15,757 bases of DNA from Pseudomonadota bacterium (GTDB lineage Bacteria > Desulfobacterota > Desulfobulbia > Desulfobulbales > Desulfobulbaceae). The stretch lies in NCBI GenBank assembly GCA_009778235.1, contig WRKE01000299.1, positions 1-15,757 of the forward strand, given 5' to 3'. The notes beneath the pieces are model-generated. The model was not told where the DNA came from, ran no database searches, and worked only from the letters and a program-made list of their open reading frames with translations. Position numbers and translations under genes: made by a program. Of the stretch, positions 7,083-14,884 are shown piece by piece (the first letter of the stretch is position 1; each line of letters opens with the position of its first letter).

Positions 7083-8388
7083 TCGGCAAAAAATCTTCAA
7101 TCAGCATCTGGCGGACTCGTCCTGTCAGGTACAGTGATCCGGCCACGCAGACCAGATCGCCAGGCCCAGCCCGATCCATCATGGCTGCCAGGGCTTGCTC
7201 CACGGTTTCGCACCAGTTGGTTCTGGCGCGGATTTCAGCCGGCAAGCTGGCATACAGCGCTTTTGGCTGCGCAAAGCGCGGCGACTCGGTACGGGTGAGC
7301 ATGACCGTTGCCGCCTGGGTCAAAAGATCGAAAAAAGATGGCCCCATGTTTTTGTCTGCCATGTTGCCCCAGATCAGCAACAGTCGTGAGCCGGCATAGT
7401 TGGTGCGCAGCCCTTGCACCAGGGCGGCCACGCCCGCCTCGTTGTGGGCGCCGTCCAGGAGGACCCGCACGTTTTTTTGCCGGTGCAGGACCTCTAACAG
7501 TTCCATGCGGCACGGCCAATGGACCTGTTGCAAGCCGGAGGCAATCGCATCAAATGGCACCGGGAAAATCGGGGCCAACAGTTCGAGAGCCGCCAGGGCC
7601 AGACCGGCATTGACCACCTGATGCTCGCCCTGGAGCAGCAGGGGGAGTTCTGCCAGGGTTGCACCGGAGATACCGTGGTAGTCGAAGGTGCCGGGCGCTG
7701 CTGCCTGGGCCGAGAAATCACGGCCGAACAGCGACAGCGGACTGTGCAGCATTTGGCAGCGCTCAGCGATCACTGGCACTGCTTCCGGGACCCGGCCAGA
7801 AAAGACCGTGGGGACGTATGGTTTGATAATCCCGGCCTTTTCGTCGGCAATGGCCGCAATGGTCGGCCCAAGGTGCTGTTCATGGTCGCGGCTGATGTCG
7901 GTGATGATGGCCAGGCACGGTGTGACCACGTTGGTGGCGTCGAGCCGGCCGCCCATGCCGGTTTCCAGGATGACGGCGTCAACCCCCTGTTCCGCGAACC
8001 ACATCAGCGCCAGCAGGGTGGTGCATTCAAAATAGGTGGGCTGGTGGCCGTGGCGGTCGGCCAGGTCGGCCAACCTGGTGACCAGCGAGGCGAAATCTGC
8101 CTCGGCCATGATCCGGTTGTTGATCCTAAACCGCTCCCGGACGTTGACCAGGTGTGGTGAGGAGAAAAAACCGGTTCGGAAGCCGGCGGCCGATAAAATC
8201 GCCAGTAGGCTCGCGCCCACCGAGCCCTTGCCGTTGGTGCCGGCGATATGGATGATGTGCATCTGATCTTGGGGATCGCCCAGCAGGGCCAGCAGGGTGC
8301 GGGTAGTCTCAAGGCCAAACTTAATGGTGAAGAGTTGGCGCTGGTCCAGCCACTCTTCTGCCTGAACGATGGTCATGGCTGCGCCCAT
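7060..8388 (-). CDS. folC: bifunctional folylpolyglutamate synthase / dihydrofolate synthase
   Basis: FolC is a cytoplasmic Mur-ligase-type enzyme that adds glutamate to dihydropteroate and then further glutamates to reduced folates, using ATP. The P-loop HIAGTNGKGSVGA (Lys54) is followed by the folate-loop region SSPHLVNVRERFRINN, then TYFECTTLLAL and ETGMGGRLDATN, which is typical of the family. Later elements are ITDISRDHEQHLG, DEKAGIIK and the C-terminal domain LLDGAHNEAG. The length of 442 aa is normal. The ATG at 8388 is supported by GAGGG (complement of 8399-8403) 10 bases upstream; an in-frame ATG at 8376 is the alternative. It begins 14 bases past the uvrD stop codon and overlaps the HNH gene, so expression is probably from a promoter ahead of uvrD. 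Confidence 0.95.
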   Translation of the reverse strand: MGAAMTIVQAEEWLDQRQLFTIKFGLETTRTLLALLGDPQDQMHIIHIAGTNGKGSVGASLLAILSAAGFRTGFFSSPHLVNVRERFRINNRIMAEADFASLVTRLADLADRHGHQPTYFECTTLLALMWFAEQGVDAVILETGMGGRLDATNVVTPCLAIITDISRDHEQHLGPTIAAIADEKAGIIKPYVPTVFSGRVPEAVPVIAERCQMLHSPLSLFGRDFSAQAAAPGTFDYHGISGATLAELPLLLQGEHQVVNAGLALAALELLAPIFPVPFDAIASGLQQVHWPCRMELLEVLHRQKNVRVLLDGAHNEAGVAALVQGLRTNYAGSRLLLIWGNMADKNMGPSFFDLLTQAATVMLTRTESPRFAQPKALYASLPAEIRARTNWCETVEQALAAMMDRAGPGDLVCVAGSLYLTGRVRQMLIEDFLPNEARTIL

Positions 8389-8402
8389 ACCAGGGTCACC
8401 CT

Positions 8403-10601
8403 CTATTCGAGTATATCGAGTTTGGCGTAATCGAGATGGAGAAGTTTGTTGCCGTGGCGGTCAAAATGGACCTCCACCCGGCGCGGGTCCGGGATCAGGA
8501 CAATCCGGCCGGGGCCGAAAAAGGCATGGTTGACCCGCATCCCTTCGCAATACACCGGACAGGCTTTTTTATTTTTTATTTTAGCCGCTGGAGCCGGGGG
8601 CAAAACAGCTTGATACTGGCTGGTCAAGGGCGCGGCGATGACACCGGCCCGGTCAACTGTCTGGTAGAGGCCGGGCTTGATCTCCCGTAAAAATGGGGAC
8701 ATGGCGGTGCGCATCTGCTGCCGGTCCGGGGTGACCAACTCTTTGGGGTAGGTCAGGTAGAGCTGTTTTTTGGCCCGGGTCGCAGCCACGTAGAGCAGGC
8801 GCCGCTCCTCCTCCCATTGTTCGCCCGGTATGGCGTTGAGATGGGGGAAACGGCCTTCAGCCAGGCCAATGACAAAAACCGTGTCCCATTCCAAACCCTT
8901 GGCCGAGTGGATGGTGGAGAGCACCAGCCGGCTGTCGTCGGCGAGGGCCTCGGTTCCTGTCCCGGTTTCGGGCGGATCGAGCGCGGTATCGTCGACAAAG
9001 GATTGCAGGTCGCCGTAGCCGGTGATCAAGGCTTTGATCTGGTCGAGTTCCCGGCGCCGTTTGGGAAAGTCGTCGTAGTACATCTTTTCAAACACCGGCT
9101 CGTAATAGCGCATGACCAGATCGAATTGATCCGCAGGGATCTGGTCCGGCTCCCGCAGGCGCGAAAGGGTGGCGGTCAATAATTCGAACTGCGCTTTCCA
9201 GGCCGGAGCTGGCCGAAAGGCGGCCAAGGCGACAAAGGGCGCATCCGTGGCCCGGAGGGCAGCCAGGATCTTTTGCACGGTCTTGGGACCAACCTTGTCG
9301 AGTTGCAGCAGGATGCGGTTCCAGCTCAGGTTGTCCCAGGGGTTGATCACCACCCGGAAAAAGGAGAGCAGATCCTTGATGTGGGCCGACTCGGTCAGTT
9401 TGAGGCCGCCGCGCTTGTCAAAATCAATGGCGTGGTTGGCCAACTCGATCTCCAGCTTGAACGAGTGGAAGCCGGAACGGAACAGGACCGCGATTTCGTG
9501 GAGCGCTACGCCTTCCTGTTGGCGCTGGACAATGGCCTCGGTCACAAAGCGCGCCTCGGCGGCCTCGGTGGGCGCGGCCACCAATTGCGGCCTGTTGCCG
9601 CCGGTTTGGTTGGTGAAGAGCGTTTTGGCGAATTTTTTCTCGGCGTGGGCGATGATGTCGTTGGTCAGTTGCAGGATCGGCTCGGTGGAGCGGTAATTTT
9701 CCTCGAGCTTGACCAGGGCGGTGCCCGGAAACTGCTCGGGAAACCGCATGATGTTGGCAAAATGAGCCCCCCGGAAACTGTAGATCGATTGGGCGTCATC
9801 GCCGACCACCATGACGTTGCTGTGGCGGTGGGCCAGCAACCGCACGATTTCGGCCTGGAGCAGATTGGTATCCTGGTATTCATCCACCAGGATGTGCTGA
9901 AAGCGGGCCGATAATTCATCGCGGGCGGCCGGTGATTCGGCCAGCAGCCGCTTCCAGTTGATCAGCAGATCGTCGTAATCCATCAGGCCGTGATCGAGCT
10001 TGAACTGACGGTAATGCTCGGCAATTGTATAAAAATCATTTATAAATTCAACGAGATGAATGTGCTCGCCATGGACCATCTGCTCAATGGTGGTCGCCCG
10101 GTTGACTGCCCCGGAGATCAGGTTCATCACCACCCGTTTGGAAGGAAAACGTTTGCCGGCCCCGGCCATGCCCAGGGAAGACTTGAGCAGATTGATGATG
10201 CCCTCGGCATCGCCCCGGTCGATGATGGTGAAATTGGCGCCCAGGCCCAGATGATGCCCATGCCGGCGAAGCAGGATATTGGCGGTGGCGTGAAAGGTCC
10301 CGCCCATGACCCGGCGGCAGGAGCCGGCGGTCAGTTCGGCGGCGCGGCTGAGCATTTCCTGGGCGGCCCGGCGAGTGAAGGTCAGGAGCAGGATCGATTC
10401 GGGCGGCACGCCCCGGTCGATGAGATGGGCCATCCGGTAGACCAGGGTTCGGGTCTTGCCCGACCCGGCGCCGGCAATCACCAGGATGGGGCCGTCGCCA
10501 TGGGTGACCGCGGTGTGTTGCGCGCAATTGAGTTGACCGGCAAACGAAGACGGAGAGGAGATCGCGGCCTGATCGAAAGGCGGAGGGATGGGGGAGTGCA
10601 T
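8403..10601 (-). CDS. UvrD/PcrA/Rep-family superfamily 1 DNA helicase
   Basis: This is an ATP-dependent 3'-5' DNA helicase of the repair/replication-restart type. Motifs are all present: Q-motif LNCAQHTAV (Gln28), Walker A AGAGSGKT (Lys49), motif Ia TFTRRAAQEM, Walker B DEYQD at 240-244, motif III GDDAQSIYSFRGA, motif IV ENYRST, motif V TIHSAKGLEWD and motif VI AATRAKKQLYL. The C-terminal tail (MRVNHAFFGPGRIVLI, then DPRRVEVHFDRHGNKLL) is the Tudor-like module that in PcrA/UvrD contacts RNA polymerase. At 732 aa it fits PcrA/UvrD. The ATG at 10601 has AGAAGAG 5-6 bases upstream and is favoured over a TTG at 10637. The paralogues UvrD, PcrA and Rep cannot be told apart confidently. It heads the uvrD-folC-HNH run. 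Confidence 0.94.
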   Translation of the reverse strand: MHSPIPPPFDQAAISSPSSFAGQLNCAQHTAVTHGDGPILVIAGAGSGKTRTLVYRMAHLIDRGVPPESILLLTFTRRAAQEMLSRAAELTAGSCRRVMGGTFHATANILLRRHGHHLGLGANFTIIDRGDAEGIINLLKSSLGMAGAGKRFPSKRVVMNLISGAVNRATTIEQMVHGEHIHLVEFINDFYTIAEHYRQFKLDHGLMDYDDLLINWKRLLAESPAARDELSARFQHILVDEYQDTNLLQAEIVRLLAHRHSNVMVVGDDAQSIYSFRGAHFANIMRFPEQFPGTALVKLEENYRSTEPILQLTNDIIAHAEKKFAKTLFTNQTGGNRPQLVAAPTEAAEARFVTEAIVQRQQEGVALHEIAVLFRSGFHSFKLEIELANHAIDFDKRGGLKLTESAHIKDLLSFFRVVINPWDNLSWNRILLQLDKVGPKTVQKILAALRATDAPFVALAAFRPAPAWKAQFELLTATLSRLREPDQIPADQFDLVMRYYEPVFEKMYYDDFPKRRRELDQIKALITGYGDLQSFVDDTALDPPETGTGTEALADDSRLVLSTIHSAKGLEWDTVFVIGLAEGRFPHLNAIPGEQWEEERRLLYVAATRAKKQLYLTYPKELVTPDRQQMRTAMSPFLREIKPGLYQTVDRAGVIAAPLTSQYQAVLPPAPAAKIKNKKACPVYCEGMRVNHAFFGPGRIVLIPDPRRVEVHFDRHGNKLLHLDYAKLDILE

Positions 10602-10643
10602 AGCCGCTCTTCTACCACAGCGGGGACCGGGGCGCAATGTCTG

Positions 10644-10673
10644 TTGACACCGGCGCTCACCACTGGGTAAAGT
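10644..10673 (+). promoter_or_regulatory. possible promoter for the 132-aa conserved protein
   Basis: TTGACA at 10644-10649 is followed after 18 bases by TAAAGT at 10668-10673, which matches the -10 consensus at 4 of 6 positions. It lies about 90 bases ahead of the start at 10766 and points away from uvrD. The -35 is good but the -10 is mediocre. A second TTGACA at 10745-10750 has no room for a -10. Confidence 0.35.
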
Positions 10674-10765
10674 CGCAGCCGTCTGGGTCTGTCACCGCGG
10701 CTTGCGGCCGACGGATCCGGTTTGAGATGTACTGTAGACAGATTTTTGACAAAGAGCCACAGCCC

Positions 10766-11164
10766 ATGATACAGCCAGAGCAAATATTCACAGAACAGGT
10801 TCTCCGCGGCTTATTTCCACCGGAACGCGCCAATGCTTTTTTCGATGCCCTGTTCGGCGACGCGGGCGAGGGGGCCTACGATATCGCCTTGACCTATGCC
10901 GGGTATGACCCGCAAGCCAACACCCTTGACTTTTTTTTGAATCTGCACGAGCGGCCGGGGCACTGCCTGGCGTGCAATCTGACCTACGGCCTGCCGGAGG
11001 TCTTCAGCCGGCATCCGGTGATCAATGTCAAGGGGCTGGTGGGAGAGATCGAGCGGTTGCTCGGCAGCGATCTGCAATGCGCGGATTGGCGGCTCGGCAC
11101 CACCGAACAAACGGGGCGCTCACTCCACCGCATCCCGCTGCGGATTCAGCTGGCAAAGAGGTAA
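10766..11164 (+). CDS. conserved protein of unknown function (sometimes labelled 'pancreas/duodenum homeobox protein 1' in databases)
   Basis: A 132-aa soluble protein with no signal peptide. The N-terminal half is helical (IFTEQVLRGLFPPERANAFFDALFGDA). A central strand-rich part ends in LDFFLNLHERPGHCLACNL, where His61, His66, Cys67 and Cys70 could form a metal site. It is followed by YGLPEVFSRHPVINVKG and a final helix/strand. I remember this family from sulfate-reducing deltaproteobacteria under an erroneous eukaryotic name; that memory is not checked here. I prefer ATG 10766, with AAAGAG upstream, because family similarity seems to begin there. ATG 10727 would add 13 residues. It diverges from uvrD and converges on the GGDEF gene, so context gives no functional hint. 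Confidence 0.75.
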   Translation: MIQPEQIFTEQVLRGLFPPERANAFFDALFGDAGEGAYDIALTYAGYDPQANTLDFFLNLHERPGHCLACNLTYGLPEVFSRHPVINVKGLVGEIERLLGSDLQCADWRLGTTEQTGRSLHRIPLRIQLAKR

Positions 11165-11230
11165 ACCGGAGCCTGCAACAAAACGCCAGCGGTTCCGGCT
11201 GGACGGTTGATTGGCGATTGATTGGTGGCC

Positions 11231-12235
11231 CTATTGGATAGCGACCTGTGCCCCGCCGCTGGCCTTGGCTTGGTAAAGGATGTCGTCGGCCTGTTCGAGC
11301 CAGGTCTGGATTGTCATGTCCGGCTGCCACTCGGCCAGGCCGATGCTGATTGCCAATTTTCCGGCTTTGGTTTCGATGTTGAGCTGTTCCACCGCCAGGC
11401 AAAGCCGTTCTGTCAAGAATTTGGCATCCTGTAGGTTGGTGTCGGGCAGGACCAGGAGGAACTCGTCGCCCCCCATCCGGACCAGCAGGTCGGTGAGACG
11501 GATTTCCCGCTTCAGGGCGGCCGCGACCTGCTTGAGTACCTGATCGCCCATGAGATGGCCCATGGTGTCGTTGACCGCCTTGAAATGATCCAGGTCGAGC
11601 GCGGCCAGGGTGAGGGGGCGATTATACCGGCGTGCCTGTTCGACCATGCCATTGATCCGGTCCTCAAACACAAAACGGTTGGGCATGCCGGTGAGGCTAT
11701 CCCGGCGGGCTTGGGCGAAGATCTCTTCGTACTCCAAGGCCCGCTTCAACGGCTCGGCCATGATGGCGAGGGATTCGTCGATGAATTGCAACTCGTCCTC
11801 GACCATGGTTTTGCCCTCGGTCAGGATGACCAGCCTTCCTTCACAGTCAACCGGGTTGAGTACCCATTGGTGGACGGTGAAGCCAGCGGTCCGGGCGCCA
11901 TTCGGCAGTTGATTCAACGGTTGTTCCAGAATTTCCTGTGCCAATTGGATGGCTTCCCGCCTTTTGGGCCCGTGAGAAGAGCAGAACATGTGCATGCGCT
12001 GCCTGTCCGGATTGTGGTAGCCGATCAGCTCGTGGTCGATAAATTCCATCAGCCAGATGGAATAGGTCTCGATCATGGACGGCAAGTCGAGGATCCCTGC
12101 CATTCTCTGGTAGAGCGCATTGATTTTCTGGAGTTTTTCTGCTTGGAGCCGGTAATGGAACAGTTCTGTTAGTAGGTTTTCCATGGTGGAGGCAACCTGT
12201 AAATCAACCTGGTCATCAAGTATTTTCACGTTCAT
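11231..12235 (-). CDS. diguanylate cyclase (GGDEF domain) with unknown N-terminal sensor region
   Basis: This enzyme makes cyclic di-GMP from two GTP. The C-terminal domain (residues about 165-330) contains RDSLTGMPNRFVFEDR, DLDHFKAVNDTMGHLMGD and an intact active site Gly255-Gly256-Asp257-Glu258-Phe259. Arg246-x-x-Asp249 lies five residues before it, which is the classic product-inhibition I-site, so both activity and feedback control are expected. The first 160 residues are soluble and largely helical. They resemble a degenerate GAF-like region (LIGYHNPDRQRMHMFCSSH, then GRLVILTEG), but no ligand motif is certain. The ATG at 12235 has GGGA 6-7 bases upstream; a start at 12349 would extend into the AT-rich regulatory gap and is unlikely. 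Length is 334 aa. It is divergent from nagZ. Confidence 0.9.
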   Translation of the reverse strand: MNVKILDDQVDLQVASTMENLLTELFHYRLQAEKLQKINALYQRMAGILDLPSMIETYSIWLMEFIDHELIGYHNPDRQRMHMFCSSHGPKRREAIQLAQEILEQPLNQLPNGARTAGFTVHQWVLNPVDCEGRLVILTEGKTMVEDELQFIDESLAIMAEPLKRALEYEEIFAQARRDSLTGMPNRFVFEDRINGMVEQARRYNRPLTLAALDLDHFKAVNDTMGHLMGDQVLKQVAAALKREIRLTDLLVRMGGDEFLLVLPDTNLQDAKFLTERLCLAVEQLNIETKAGKLAISIGLAEWQPDMTIQTWLEQADDILYQAKASGGAQVAIQ

Positions 12236-12320
12236 AACAATCCCATGATTGGCTTGGAAGCTATGGTGGCGGGATATATCGCCCAGTACGGACCATACTT
12301 GGTAAGCGATTTTCGTGCCT

Positions 12321-12367
12321 ATAGTATAATAATTTGTGCTGTTGTACAATAATTTTTATTGTATAAT
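12321..12367. promoter_or_regulatory. AT-rich divergent control region with an 11-bp inverted repeat
   Basis: TTGTACAATAA at 12342-12352 and TTATTGTATAA at 12356-12366 form an inverted repeat with a 3-base centre and one mismatch. TATAAT occurs at 12325-12330 and at 12362-12367 on the plus strand, and TATACT on the minus strand (12328-12323). The gap serves both the GGDEF gene (start 12235, minus) and nagZ (start 12478, plus). The repeat overlaps a -10-like hexamer, as expected of an operator. No convincing -35 is paired with either -10 at standard spacing, so the promoter calls are tentative. Confidence 0.45.
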
Positions 12368-12477
12368 AAATACACTGTGTTATGTGTGGAGAATCCTGTC
12401 GTTGGCTAGGGGACGCTCTTTGGTTGTCAAATTTCCGACGAGCAAGAATCCCTGGACAGGACAGACAGAGTGAGGCG

Positions 12478-13542
12478 ATGGAGAGTGGATTGAATCTGGG
12501 ACAGATGTTCGTGGTGGGGTTTCTCGGGTGCGAGGTCGGGCTAGACCATTGGCTTGCCCGGGCCTTGGCCGACGACCAACTGGGCGGGGTCATCCTCTTT
12601 GCCCGCAATGTCGACGGCTCGGTGCAAAATATCGAATCACCCCGACAACTCATGCAATTGGTTGCCGGATTGCGTCAATTCGCCGCCAGTCCGCCCTTGA
12701 TTGCCATTGATCAGGAGGGGGGCAGAATCTGCCGGCTGACCCAGAAAAGCGGCTTTCTTGCTTCCCGAAGCGCCATGGAATTGGCCGGCGAAGGAGTGGA
12801 AGCCACGGCGCGGGCCGCAGACCAAATGGCAGCGGAATTGGCCAGATACGGGATCAACCTCAATTTCGCGCCGGTGGTCGACCTCAACCTCAACCCGGAT
12901 AATCCGATCATCGGCCGCCACCAGCGGAGTTTTGGGGTTGATCCGGCCCTGGTGGCAGCCCATGCCCGCGTCTTCATCGAGGCCCACCATCGCTGGGGCA
13001 TTGGTTGCTGCCTCAAGCATTTTCCCGGCCACGGCAGCGCCGGCCGCGATTCGCACCTGGGTTTTGTCGACACCACGGAACAGTGGCAGGCAATCGAGCT
13101 GGAACCTTACCGGCAACTGTTGGCCGCAGGCTATGCCGACGGAATCATGACAGCCCATTTGATCAACCGCCGGCTTGATCCATCCGGACTCCCGGTCACC
13201 CTGTCGCCGGCCATGGTAACGGGACAATTGCGGCGGGCGCTCGGATTTGACGGGGTGGTGTTCAGCGATGATCTGCAAATGCGGGCCATCAGCGCAGGCT
13301 GGTCCTATGCGGAGGCCGTGCAGCGGGCGGTGCTGGCCGGAGTGGATGTGGTGGTGGTCGGCAACAATCTCTGTCCGACCGAAGACGCGGTGCGGGAAGG
13401 CATTAAGGCGATTGAGGCCCTGCTTGCCAGCGGCCGGATAGAGCCGCAACGTCTTAACTGTTCGCTGGCGCGTATCGCCCGATTGAAGGCAATGATCACA
13501 GGACAACAGCCATGGAACTTCCCTGTCCCACCCACTACCTAG
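12478..13542 (+). CDS. nagZ: beta-N-acetylhexosaminidase NagZ (glycoside hydrolase family 3)
   Basis: NagZ removes N-acetylglucosamine from anhydro-muropeptides during peptidoglycan recycling. A TIM-barrel GH3 domain is seen throughout: LGQMFVVGF, GGVILFARN, IDQEGGRICRL, NLNFAPVVDLNLNP, KHFPGHGS at 180-187, the acid/base dyad Asp191-Ser-His193, GIMTAHL and FSDDLQM with the nucleophile among Asp264/Asp265. There is no signal peptide, which fits the cytoplasmic enzyme, and 354 aa is the usual length. The ATG at 12478 has GAGG very close (2 bases); a start at 12382 would add residues without family likeness. The stop codon TAG is part of the CTAG target of the following insertion element. The protein is therefore not truncated, because the same stop would be read without the insertion. 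Confidence 0.94.
   Translation: MESGLNLGQMFVVGFLGCEVGLDHWLARALADDQLGGVILFARNVDGSVQNIESPRQLMQLVAGLRQFAASPPLIAIDQEGGRICRLTQKSGFLASRSAMELAGEGVEATARAADQMAAELARYGINLNFAPVVDLNLNPDNPIIGRHQRSFGVDPALVAAHARVFIEAHHRWGIGCCLKHFPGHGSAGRDSHLGFVDTTEQWQAIELEPYRQLLAAGYADGIMTAHLINRRLDPSGLPVTLSPAMVTGQLRRALGFDGVVFSDDLQMRAISAGWSYAEAVQRAVLAGVDVVVVGNNLCPTEDAVREGIKAIEALLASGRIEPQRLNCSLARIARLKAMITGQQPWNFPVPPTT
13539..13542. repeat. left target-site duplication (CTAG) of the IS element
   Basis: CTAG immediately precedes the left terminal repeat and is repeated at 14879-14882 just past the right end. CTAG fits the YTAR target of the IS5 group. The last three bases are the nagZ stop codon. Confidence 0.7.
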
Positions 13543-13581
13543 CAGGTTGTTGAAGAACTTCCAATTACAGAGACACTTATT

Positions 13582-13610
13582 GTGACATAACCACGAGGAT
13601 CATGTATATT
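13582..13610 (+). promoter_or_regulatory. transposase promoter inside the IS left end
   Basis: GTGACA at 13582-13587 (5 of 6 matches to the -35 consensus), 17 bases, then TATATT at 13605-13610 (5 of 6 to the -10). Transcription would begin near 13617. GAGGTGG at 13636-13642 then gives a good ribosome site for the ATG at 13645. Confidence 0.55.
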
Positions 13611-13644
13611 CAACATATTGGAATTATTGATATAGAGGTGGAAT

Positions 13645-14724
13645 ATGCGTGGTCATGACATCCACCAGCAGAAGGTGTTCAGCTATCTTTCTCCCGAAGC
13701 CCGAGTGCCTCAGGATCATCCATTGCGTCCAATCCGTACCATGGCGGATGCGGCGTTGAAGAAGCTTTCTCCTGTTTTCCACGAACTGTATGCCAAGACA
13801 GGGCGGCCATCGATTCCACCGGAGCAGTTGCTTCGCTCCCTGTTGCTGCAAATTTTCTATACGATCCGCAGTGAACGGATGCTGGTTGAACAGTTGGATT
13901 ACAATCTTCTTTTCCGCTGGTTCGTCGGTTTATCCATGGACGAGACGATCTGGAATCATTCGGTGTATTCCAAGAACAGGGAGCGGCTGCTCCCAAGCGA
14001 CATAGCCGTTCTTTTTCTGCGGTCCATCTGTAGCCAGGCCGAGGAGGCTGGGTTGTTGTCCGATGATCATTTCACTGTGGATGGCACCTTGATTGAGTCA
14101 TGGGCCTCGTTGAAGAGTTTTCATCCCAGGGATGAAGAGCCTCATCCTTCCGGCGGCGGCCGTAATCCGGAGGTGGATTTCCATGGAGAGAAGCGGAGCA
14201 ATGCCACCCATGTCTCGGTCAGTGATCCGGAATCCCAACTGTACAAGAAAGGCGAAGGCAAGGAGGCCAGGCTGTATTTTATGGGCCATATCCTGATGGA
14301 GAACCGGAATGGTCTTGCCGTGGATACGCGTGTCACCCCGGCGACCGGGATAGCGGAGCGTGAGGCTGGGCTGTCTATGGTTGCCGATGTGCCCGGGAGA
14401 AAACGAATCACCATCGGCGCGGACAAGGGATATGATTATGCCAATTACGTTACCGGCCTGCGCCGTCTGAACGCCACCCCACATGTGGCGCAAAAGGTCA
14501 AGGGTTCCGCCATTGATGGGCGGACCACTCGTCATGCGGGCTATGCGGTCAGCCAGAGGAAACGCAAGCGGGTGGAAGAGATCTTTGGTTGGATGAAGAC
14601 CATCGCTTGGCTACGCAAGGCCAGATACAAGGGTGAGGAAAAGATCGATTGGTTGTTTACGCTTTCGGCAGCCGCCTACAACATGGTCCGGATGCGAAAC
14701 CTGGGCATGATTGCCTCTGGATAA
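13645..14724 (+). CDS. IS5-family DDE transposase
   Basis: A 359-aa transposase, apparently full length. The N-terminal DUF772-type helical region (MRGHDIHQQKVFSYLSPEAR, LLLQIFYTIRSERMLVEQLD, YNLLFRWFVGLSMDE) is the DNA-binding part of IS5-type enzymes. The RNase-H-fold catalytic core carries Asp146 in HFTVDGTLIE, Asp260 in GADKGYD and Glu311 in RKRVEEIFGWMK, the expected DDE triad, and the C-terminus ends in AAYNMVRMRNL. There is no frameshift or internal stop, so it should be active. The start has GAGGTGG just upstream, and a promoter lies within the element's left end. It was identified by comparison with remembered IS5-family sequences; the closest named element is unknown. Confidence 0.93.
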   Translation: MRGHDIHQQKVFSYLSPEARVPQDHPLRPIRTMADAALKKLSPVFHELYAKTGRPSIPPEQLLRSLLLQIFYTIRSERMLVEQLDYNLLFRWFVGLSMDETIWNHSVYSKNRERLLPSDIAVLFLRSICSQAEEAGLLSDDHFTVDGTLIESWASLKSFHPRDEEPHPSGGGRNPEVDFHGEKRSNATHVSVSDPESQLYKKGEGKEARLYFMGHILMENRNGLAVDTRVTPATGIAEREAGLSMVADVPGRKRITIGADKGYDYANYVTGLRRLNATPHVAQKVKGSAIDGRTTRHAGYAVSQRKRKRVEEIFGWMKTIAWLRKARYKGEEKIDWLFTLSAAAYNMVRMRNLGMIASG

Positions 14725-14884
14725 GGAGAAAACTTTCCTCTGAAGCGGTATTGCACTCTTGGTCGATTCAAACAGCACGAAACCACAGCAAAAATGGCTA
14801 CAAATACCATGTCAAAGATCAAAAAATGGATGGAATAGAACCTCTGCTTAAACAAACAACCTTATTTTCAACAGACTGCTAGGA

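Larger units (their letters stand above)
13543..14878 (+). mobile_element. complete IS5-family insertion sequence, 1336 bp
   Basis: The left end starts CAGGTTGTTGAAGAA (13543-13557). The right end, read inward on the minus strand from 14878, starts CAGTCTGTTGAAAAT. The two agree at 11 of the first 15 positions, including CAG and TGTTGAA. Direct CTAG copies flank the element at 13539-13542 and 14879-14882. One intact transposase gene fills most of it, and 154 non-coding bases follow the gene. Intact ends, target duplication and a full-length transposase suggest a recent, possibly still mobile copy. Subgroup assignment within IS5/IS1182-like elements is not certain. Confidence 0.85.

Noticed and set aside
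9273..10670. Long plus-strand open frames opposite the helicase (9273-9914 and 9990-10670)
   Set aside because: The helicase motifs on the minus strand span both. The peptides are Gly/Asp/Gln-rich shadows.
12637..13506. 289-codon minus-strand open frame opposite nagZ
   Set aside because: It lies entirely opposite conserved GH3 motifs, with no ribosome site and low-complexity composition.
14649..14882. 77-codon frame across the transposase end and IS right end
   Set aside because: It is a frame-shifted shadow of the transposase 3' end followed by the non-coding IS tail.
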